Positions 31,518-37,264 of a stretch of 37,264 bases of DNA are shown one piece after another. The DNA comes from Bacteroidota bacterium (GTDB lineage: Bacteria > Bacteroidota > Bacteroidia > Bacteroidales > VadinHA17). The notes under the pieces are model-generated. The model did not search any database and was not told the DNA's origin. It was given only the letters and a program-made list of their open reading frames with translations. The stretch lies in NCBI GenBank assembly GCA_029547705.1, contig JAKPOU010000028.1:119982-157245 (forward strand), read 5' to 3'. Position 1 is the first letter of the stretch. Each line of letters begins with the position of its first letter. A program made the position numbers and the translations under genes.

Positions 31518-31563
31518 AAATAATACTTATGATTTCATATTTGAAATTATCTCCTAGAATCCG

Positions 31564-32100
31564 TCAGATTTTTCGCCAGGTAATATGAAAATCAGTGACA
31601 AACATTACACCCTGAAAATCGTAAGTGAATGATAATGAAAACCAGGACAAACCGACAAACTCTGAAAAACAAGGTTTTATCTCACTCCTTGTTATGCCAA
31701 CATTTGAATGGTTGAAGATTTGGGACAGATATACCAAGCTCCTTTCACTCTGTCCATCCATTTCCCACACTCGTTTTCCGAATGTTTTCCGTAAAGTATG
31801 GGTTGAAGCATTTTGAATTTTTATCCCATATGTTTTCAGGGCGCTTTTTAGAAGCCTGTTTGCATACTGGATTGTAAATTTTTGATCCTTTCTATTGGCA
31901 AAAAGGTAATTTTCAATTTTAAACCTGCCTGTTAATGAGTATTTGGTGGATGAATACTTAAGAACCTCTTTAAGAGATTCATTTACGGTTATGCTCCTTA
32001 CTTTCCCCGTTTTGCTTTCTGTGATAGTAATTTCATCTTTGCCAAGTATATCAATCCACCTGATATTCAAAAGGTCCTTAGCCCTGAGGCCAGGATATGA
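31564..32100 (-). pseudogene. Tyrosine recombinase (integrase) remnant
   Basis: From 32100 downward the minus strand reads SYPGLRAKDLLNIRWIDI, which holds the first catalytic Arg (GLR), then THTLRKTFGKRVW (His-x-x-Arg) and LSQIFNHSNVGITR (the last His), but the sequence then departs from the family (SEIKPCF instead of the expected RYLGI with the catalytic Tyr). The 5' part is cut off exactly at the end of the SWIM gene (32101). So it lacks the N-terminal domains and the nucleophile and should be dead. It marks the right edge of the island. Confidence 0.75.
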
Positions 32101-33756
32101 TCAGAATCCCCGTATAATCTGTATAAGACTACTCCGTTTTTTAAAATTTGCACGTATCTCATCAGCTATTCGTTGTGATCGTCCGGGATTAATCCGTTTC
32201 ATCAGATCGAGCGATTCAGCGATCCTCTCATAGTGTTTCTTACCTGTGTGCGCAAGATCTTCTTCAATCCTTCTCTTCAGGAAAGTTTCAGTTTCTTCAG
32301 GGAATCGTTTATGGTTCTTCCTGTAAAATTCGAAAATTACATCATCATAAAAGAGTTCCGGTTCCCTGATAAGTTCCAGGGCATCTTTCATACGGCCTTC
32401 CTCTTCATAAAAAGACAACAGATCCTCAGGATTTCTTTGCTTAAAGATTTCTTCGCATTCTGAACCCACTGTGCCTTTCAGGGCTTTTATCTTTCGGAGG
32501 ATTACAACCTCCGGGCAATGCTTCACAACCTCTTCGGAAATCTCATCCATATTCATTTTGAGCTTATGTGCTGCTTCCAGGTAAATTTCTGCAACTCTGA
32601 CGTCATGCAGGGGTTCAAATCCGTCTGAGCCGTCTCTGATCAGTCCTATAACTTCAGGGTAACGGTTCTGCTCCGATAACTGCACGCAAAAGGTCAGGAA
32701 ATGATCTGCCTCTGACCGGCTGATTACCCTGAGAATGGCTTCCTTCTCATCAGAGGAAAGCTCAGGTTCCAGGGTCTTGTATAACCGGGAGATCAGTGTC
32801 AGAGGTATTGCTTTTTCACGGTTTACGAAAGATTTCAGATCCTTACCTTCATCTTTTGAAAAGAAACGGTGGTAAGATTCCTGAATATTGGAAAATGTAT
32901 CGTATGACATCTCATTCAGAGCCTGATCCAGTTCCTTCAGGTAGTTTGTCCTTACTCCAAATGGAAGTTGTTTTACATAAGCAATCACATATTCGCAAAA
33001 GTCATCTGACTCAAAATATTCATCCCCGGAATAATCGTCGATATACAGGTATCCGTCATTGAATGCAGTTTCAACGTTTCGGATAATAAAAAGGATCAAT
33101 TCTCCAATACCATCTCTTAGCTGGGTTTCAAGTCCTTTCAGTTTGTTCAGTTGTGAAATCAGGGCGCTTTCCATACCACTGGGATCATACAACAGGTCAG
33201 GATCTTCAAAAAACCTCCTTATCTTCTTTTCAGTTTTTTTGAATATCGCCCCGGCATCCTTTTCAGGCATCTTCCGGTTTCGTACCTCCGTTATGAAATT
33301 TTCAGGAGCAAACTTCATTACCAGAAGTACCAGGTCTTTTTTGGACTTTGTTTCCAGGTATTTTTTCAGAAAATCCAGAGATTCAGCAGTCGTGGGACAA
33401 TTGAGAGCATATGAAGCAATATTATCAGTACCTTCATGTATGAAAGTTAGAAGTACTGCAACTGTATGTTTACATACTCCATCGTATGGACAGTCGCAGA
33501 TACTGTAAATGCCTCCCTCTTCAAGCCTGAATTCGATCTGGTATTCTCTTGTGCCTTTTACAGTGGCAATAACTGTATTGATGGCTTTATTATGCATGAG
33601 TTCTTCCACCATGCCTTCCTCATAATATTCCTGACCTCTCCGGTATATTTTAAAATCACAGCAGTCCCTCACATCTTCTTCCGTAATTCCACCCAGGCAT
33701 TCCGTTATTGATCCCGAGACAGCATCGAAGAGATATTCTCCATATGTTTCCTTCAT
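32101..33756 (-). CDS. SWIM zinc-finger protein
   Basis: The protein (551 residues) has a SWIM zinc motif near the N-terminus, CDCPYDGVCKH (C87, C89, C95, H97), preceded by YRRGQEYYEEGMVEEL, the usual strand before SWIM domains. The rest is helical, with TPR-like repeats (EEEGRMKDALELI; KKHYERIAESLDLMKRINP). SWIM domains bind DNA or proteins and often go with SNF2 helicases or MoxR-type ATPases; none is next to it here. It is divergent from the unrecognised gene at 33808, 51 bp apart, so the two may share a control region. The integrase remnant abuts its stop codon. Confidence 0.82.
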   Translation of the reverse strand: MKETYGEYLFDAVSGSITECLGGITEEDVRDCCDFKIYRRGQEYYEEGMVEELMHNKAINTVIATVKGTREYQIEFRLEEGGIYSICDCPYDGVCKHTVAVLLTFIHEGTDNIASYALNCPTTAESLDFLKKYLETKSKKDLVLLVMKFAPENFITEVRNRKMPEKDAGAIFKKTEKKIRRFFEDPDLLYDPSGMESALISQLNKLKGLETQLRDGIGELILFIIRNVETAFNDGYLYIDDYSGDEYFESDDFCEYVIAYVKQLPFGVRTNYLKELDQALNEMSYDTFSNIQESYHRFFSKDEGKDLKSFVNREKAIPLTLISRLYKTLEPELSSDEKEAILRVISRSEADHFLTFCVQLSEQNRYPEVIGLIRDGSDGFEPLHDVRVAEIYLEAAHKLKMNMDEISEEVVKHCPEVVILRKIKALKGTVGSECEEIFKQRNPEDLLSFYEEEGRMKDALELIREPELFYDDVIFEFYRKNHKRFPEETETFLKRRIEEDLAHTGKKHYERIAESLDLMKRINPGRSQRIADEIRANFKKRSSLIQIIRGF

Positions 33757-33807
33757 TTGCGGTTTATTTAAAATTCATATTCAGTTTAAAATTAATACTT
33801 TTACCTC

Positions 33808-34533
33808 ATGAACAGAGAAGCACAAAAAATAATAAAAGAACTTTACCCGAAATTTCCTGAATGGGACCGGGATTTCAGGGAATTTCTCGGGTTGTTCTAT
33901 CGGGATATCCTGATTCCTGAAACAGATGAGCAAAAGATATGGGATTCAATGGAGAATATCTATGCGACTGTTTTAGAATCAATAATCAGAATGACCGGGA
34001 TAAGTGATAAGTGGGACGGCCCCGAATTCTTACCTTTGGCCGTTAATGCAGGACTTGAAGTTTTCTACAGGTCTGACAAACTGAAATGCCCCTTCTATTT
34101 TGGCACCGACGAAAACGGTTTCTTTTTGAGTGCTGATATGATCTATTCTGAAAACATCCGGAAAATGGACGACCGGTTCTGGTTTCAGATGGCAGAATTA
34201 ACCCGTTTCGGGAAACTGGATCTTTGGGAGAACAGAGTCTTTCCGGAATCACAGGTAAGGAAGGAACCATGGTTCCACCGGAAATCAAAGAGCCGGATCT
34301 TTCATCTGATCAGGAGCGCTGTAGCCTGGGAAAAGGAGGAAGGTTTTGCAGAGGACCTGGGTATGATTATTATTCGCTGGAAATATGACACTGCCTGGGA
34401 GGAGTTGCTGTGTAAGGGATCTGCTGCATTTCACAATCTGTACCGGATTAACGAGGCTTTATGGAAAAAAGAGTTTTCAGGAACAACTCGAAACAGGGGC
34501 AGGCTAAATAAAGGCCTGACTTGTGACAAATAG
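33808..34533 (+). CDS. Unrecognised soluble protein divergent from the SWIM gene
   Basis: This is a 241-residue protein without a signal peptide or TM segment. It is rich in Trp and Phe (FPEWDRDFREFLGLFYRD; KMDDRFWFQMAELTRFGKLDLWENRVFP; SAVAWEKEEGFAEDLGMIIIRWKYDTAWEELLCKG). I do not recognise a family or catalytic motif. The 51-bp gap to the SWIM gene suggests a bidirectional promoter and possibly a joint function. The C-terminal 20 residues (GTTRNRGRLNKGL) look unstructured. Confidence 0.7.
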   Translation: MNREAQKIIKELYPKFPEWDRDFREFLGLFYRDILIPETDEQKIWDSMENIYATVLESIIRMTGISDKWDGPEFLPLAVNAGLEVFYRSDKLKCPFYFGTDENGFFLSADMIYSENIRKMDDRFWFQMAELTRFGKLDLWENRVFPESQVRKEPWFHRKSKSRIFHLIRSAVAWEKEEGFAEDLGMIIIRWKYDTAWEELLCKGSAAFHNLYRINEALWKKEFSGTTRNRGRLNKGLTCDK

Positions 34534-34807
34534 TGCGGCAGAATATTATGTTGATTTAAAAATGGGGACAAATACTTTCCCTGATTCCGGAAAACAGATT
34601 CTGAACCAGTAATACTTAGTCCTGCAAAAACATATCAGTGTGTCGGGGAAAGGCTCTCCCGATACCAGTCCGACGGGTTCAGCTGACACGACCACAGGCT
34701 GCATAGAAGTTTATCTATTTAACATACACTATCCCATGATTCCCCGCACTGAAAATTATCTCTTTTCCCGTAACTTTATTGTAATTTTATTCCAATTAAC
34801 CCGGGCC
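34534..34807. other. Intergenic stretch with a possible structured segment
   Basis: No gene is supported here; an open frame from GTG 34640 leads into the patatin gene but encodes only low-complexity text before its true start. At 34640-34689 the ends GTG/CAC can enclose a TCGGG/CCCGA hairpin (34643-34647 with 34658-34662), so a small folded RNA is conceivable. Its class is not recognised. Confidence 0.35.
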
Positions 34808-35869
34808 ATGAAAAGCATTGCTTCCGCACTTGTTGCATTATTCATTCTGACAGGAATATGCGCTTTCAGAACAGGCGAAAATAATAAAGCATCAGATGGA
34901 AATCAGAACGGCCGCAGCGGTGTTGCCGTAATCATGACAGGAGCCGCCGCCAGAATCCCGCAGGAGGCTGCATTGCTCGAGGAACTTGACAACAGAGGCC
35001 TGTTCAAAGATGTCGTATTCATCTCCGGTGTGAGCTCCGGGGCGCTTAATTCAGTGATGCTAAACGCTGTTCTAAGCGGTAAATTATCGTGGGAGGAGTA
35101 CCGGAACATACTTTTCGGCCTGAAGAACAGTGACATTTTCACCCAGGGACAGAAGAAAATCCCGGTTAACTCCGCACCCGAAAGAGAACTGTTCAGAAGG
35201 ATAGTGGAAGACGGTCTCGGATATGAAACGATAGGCGATCTGCCGTTCACAACCGCGATATCATTCACTCATCTTCAGGAACTGGGTGTAAAGAAAAACG
35301 TTTACAGGATGTGCAGCCGCAAGATCAATCCCGAGTCTGACACAACCCTGAGCCTCGTCGATATAATGATGGCATCATCCGCATTCCCGGTGGCCTTCCC
35401 TCCCGTCAGGATAAAAAATGCCCGCACTATTCCCGACGTTGAATACGTTGACGGGGGAGTTGGTGAAGATCATGTGCCCTACCACGCACTCCTGCAATTC
35501 GAAAAATTCAAGGGAAAGGGCGTGGATAAGGTTTACATTATAAGCCGGAAATGTGACAGCATACCCGAGGTAAGCGAAGAACTTATGAACCTGGGCATTA
35601 ATGACAGGGGAATATTCGACAGGCTGGGTATTTCACTTGACGAGATCCTTGAAAAAGGAATCATCAAAAGACTTAAAGCCTATGCCAGTGAAGCACCTGA
35701 GCTGGCTTCCCGTACTTTTGTCTGGATGCCTGACTTTAAAGCGGATTTTCTTATGTTTGATTTCAGCAATCTTCAGGAGCAATATGAAATGACTTCCCAG
35801 TGGGCCAGGATCAATGAGCCGATACCTCTTGCCGATTTTTTCCTGGCTGCGGAGAAAAAGGCAAGATAA
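34808..35869 (+). CDS. Patatin-like phospholipase, secreted
   Basis: I choose the ATG at 34808 because a signal peptide follows (MKSIASALVALFILTGICAF). The body of about 335 residues has the patatin dyad: nucleophile Ser in ISGVSSGALNS (GxSxG) and YVDGGVGEDHVPY (DGG). The oxyanion loop, normally GGGxRG, reads TGAAARI, keeping the Arg but losing glycines. Patatins are lipid acyl hydrolases. The Cys in GICAF could be a lipobox, but the spacing is poor. Substrate and role are unknown. It ends 70 bp before a broken MscS gene. Confidence 0.85.
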   Translation: MKSIASALVALFILTGICAFRTGENNKASDGNQNGRSGVAVIMTGAAARIPQEAALLEELDNRGLFKDVVFISGVSSGALNSVMLNAVLSGKLSWEEYRNILFGLKNSDIFTQGQKKIPVNSAPERELFRRIVEDGLGYETIGDLPFTTAISFTHLQELGVKKNVYRMCSRKINPESDTTLSLVDIMMASSAFPVAFPPVRIKNARTIPDVEYVDGGVGEDHVPYHALLQFEKFKGKGVDKVYIISRKCDSIPEVSEELMNLGINDRGIFDRLGISLDEILEKGIIKRLKAYASEAPELASRTFVWMPDFKADFLMFDFSNLQEQYEMTSQWARINEPIPLADFFLAAEKKAR

Positions 35870-35939
35870 TCACAGGCTGAATTTCAAATCATTAAATTTA
35901 CCACCAGCAACTATTCATTTCATTATACCGGTGGAAAAA

Positions 35940-36249
35940 ATGAAAAGACTTGATACGCTGTTTCATGATGCCGGATCACTTATTCTATTCGGTTCAATAA
36001 TCATCCTGACAATTCTTGCACCTGCCCTGATCGACAGGGGGCTTATGAATAAACTTGTCAGCAGGAGCAAAGCCTCGAACAATGACACTACCAGTATTGT
36101 TTTCATCAGGAATTTCGTTCGACTGACAATTTATCTTTCTGGTATAGGCCGGGCTTATATTCCCCGCCTAAAAAAGCTTTGCTCATTCGCTTCTTGCCGG
36201 AGCCGGTGTAACGACACTGACCATGGGCTTTTCTTCCCGGCAGATACTT
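35940..36249 (+). pseudogene. Truncated and frameshifted MscS-type mechanosensitive channel gene
   Basis: The frame gives MKRLDTLFHDAGSLILFGSIIILTILAPALI, a TM segment, and SIVFIRNFVRLTIYLSGIG. After LKKL the sense moves to another frame: AHSLLAGAGVTTLTMGFSSRQIL, the pore-lining TM3 of MscS proteins (glycine/alanine-rich, then the QxL.N block). One extra T in the TTT at 36178-36180 explains the shift. Homology stops at about 36249, so most of TM3 and the whole cytoplasmic domain are missing. MscS channels release solutes on hypo-osmotic shock; this copy cannot work. Confidence 0.75.
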
Positions 36250-36768
36250 AGGGTTTGCTTTCAATTTCAGAAAGTTTTATTCTAATGTCATGAAGCTCTC
36301 CTCTTGACTGACCATTGAAAATTTCAGAGAATTCATCTTCATGAGCTGAGTATGGAAGTGTTTAATATTTCGGCTTCCTGTTACAGATAATGCTTAGCTG
36401 GACCGGCAGCTTGCAAAGAGAAATCGCGTTCTTGCAACAATGAAAAATTAGCATTAACCATGCATTGAAAGTGGTATACTTTTGAAGTGAAATAGTGGTA
36501 TGGTTTTTCAAATAAAGAAAACAGACACATTTCTAAATATCAGACACTTACAAGACCATTTGCAGGTGTCCTTTTGTTCGGGACCAAATAACCCAAACAA
36601 CATTGATATTGGTTCATTTTAAGGTTTGCCCTGACTATACTTCCCGGATTTAAGCCATTAATTCATTGCGAACATTAAAAATGTAATATTTTAAGGCTTG
36701 GTTGTTGTTTTTACACTAAATATATTTGAGGCTGGAAGTTGCGTAAACATTAAAACATCTATTAATTA
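36250..36768. other. Gene-free stretch right of the MscS break
   Basis: No convincing gene. A short minus-strand frame (about 36252-36365; SAHEDEFSEIFNGQ... and GELHDIRIKLSEIES) is protein-like but has no start or known family and may be the tail of a lost gene. GACAC motifs occur as CAGACAC at 36522 and 36541 and inverted as GTGTC at 36566-36570. The right end holds a promoter. Confidence 0.45.
36697..36728 (+). promoter_or_regulatory. Promoter of the Fic-family gene
   Basis: CTTG (36697-36700), 20 bases, TATATTTG (36721-36728): a full -7 match and three of four at -33. The ATG is 41 bp downstream. Confidence 0.6.
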
Positions 36769-37128
36769 ATGCCAGAAATACTTTATCAAATCAATCCCGA
36801 CAGAAATGTCCCATGGAACAATCTTCCCCTGTTGCCAATAAGAAAAGAACTCTATCAGACAATAGAGATATTAGAGAAACTGGGAGATGCTAAAGCCGCA
36901 TTAGCCAGGCTTCAGGGTCGTAGTATTGTGATTCCAAATCCAGGTTTATTAATCAATACTATCAGCTTACAGGAAGCAAAAATTTCAAGTGCCATTGAGA
37001 ACATTTTCACGACAGATGATGAACTATACAGAGCATATAGTGACCAGGCCATTGTAACTAACGGAGCTCCAAAAGAGGTGTTAAGATATAAAGAGGCACT
37101 GTGGTCTGGTTATTATTATTTAACCTGA
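36769..37128 (+). pseudogene. Fic-family protein, N-terminal domain only (interrupted)
   Basis: The 119 residues match the Fic N-terminal domain: PLLPIRKELYQTIEILEKLGDAKAALARLQG, then ISLQEAKISSAIENIFTTDDELYRAYSD and LRYKEALWSGYYYL. The SSAIENI/TTDDE block is the family signature. The catalytic Fic core with HPFxxGN should follow but the frame ends YYYLT-stop, and the DNA changes at once to an AT-rich segment with an inverted repeat. I infer an insertion that cut the gene near 37122-37130. Fic enzymes modify proteins with AMP; without the core this fragment has no enzyme activity. Confidence 0.75.
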
Positions 37129-37129
37129 A

Positions 37130-37264
37130 TTATTCATAAGTACTTAAAAAAAAGGGTGCTTTTGTTCTTTAATTATAACTTAATTAGCTATATTTAAAGT
37201 GATTAAAAACAAAAAAACACCCTTTGTACAATGATAGATAAAAATACTGAAAATTTCCCAAACG
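37130..37264 (+). mobile_element. Probable left end of an insertion sequence
   Basis: It starts where the Fic gene is cut. AAAGGGTG (37151-37158) and CACCCTTT (37218-37225) form a perfect 8-bp inverted repeat, with partly matching T/A runs inside. An ATG follows 5 bp later, at 37231. An IS with its transposase running out of the window is the likely reading; the family is not recognised. Confidence 0.4.
37231..37264 (+). CDS. Start of an unidentified gene, cut by the window end
   Basis: Only MIDKNTENFPN is visible. Its position behind the inverted repeat and the broken Fic gene suggests a transposase, but the 11 residues alone do not show this. Confidence 0.3.
   Translation, partial: MIDKNTENFPN

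Noticed and set aside
34640..34807. Coding extension upstream of the patatin signal peptide
   Set aside because: The text (SGKGSPDTSPTGSADTTTG...) is low complexity, and a proper signal peptide begins at 34808.

Overview
The window comes from a member of the Bacteroidota, probably an uncultured Bacteroidales-like glycan degrader. This rests on the gene families present: GH92 and GH29 glycosidases, a DUF4197 lipoprotein, and a lipoprotein with the Cys-x(n)-GGPRDTEPP start typical of the phylum. Promoters also fit the Bacteroidota form TTTG-N19/20-TAnnTTTG, and Shine-Dalgarno sites are rare. Host genes look moderate in GC; the 28-32 kb segment is visibly richer in AT.

Layout. 1-3.2 kb (+): end of a sugar isomerase/epimerase, a GH92 mannosidase lipoprotein and a decayed lipocalin-like lipoprotein. 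3.1-9.8 kb (-): tRNA-Val(GAC), an unrecognised GNAT-like protein, a GH29 fucosidase, a DUF4197 lipoprotein, IspD and an acyl-CoA ligase. 9.85-17.9 kb (-): a compact gene row with a four-TM protein, two ROK sugar kinases, a SIS-domain isomerase/deaminase, a PIG-L deacetylase, a phosphofructokinase with pyrophosphate-type residues, a CBM9-like protein and an Ig-like lipoprotein. Together the kinases, deacetylase, SIS protein and PFK could take an N-acetylated hexosamine to fructose-1,6-bisphosphate without NagA or NagB. 18.2-25.8 kb: Lgt; a TetR regulator with a clear palindrome in its promoter; mtnA, a class II aldolase and mtnP, which together fit the DHAP-shunt form of methylthioadenosine/5'-deoxyadenosine salvage; a decayed small lipoprotein; an alginate-export-type porin; and an MFS transporter.

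25.9-32.1 kb is an accessory island at a tRNA with a CAU anticodon. An exact 44-bp copy of the tRNA 3' part, starting at the first base of the anticodon loop, lies 3.5 kb downstream. Between the copies are a complete group II intron (boundaries proposed at 28096 and 26145) and an HTH/PIN toxin-antitoxin pair with a textbook promoter. Beyond the second copy are an AbiEi/AbiEii phage-defence pair whose toxin is frameshifted, and a truncated tyrosine integrase.

32.1-37.3 kb: a SWIM zinc-finger protein divergent from an unrecognised gene, a patatin-like lipoprotein, a broken MscS channel gene, and a Fic-family gene cut off after its N-terminal domain next to what looks like the start of an insertion sequence.

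Four small or accessory genes carry frame breaks. Some sit in homopolymers, so assembly error and real decay both remain possible.
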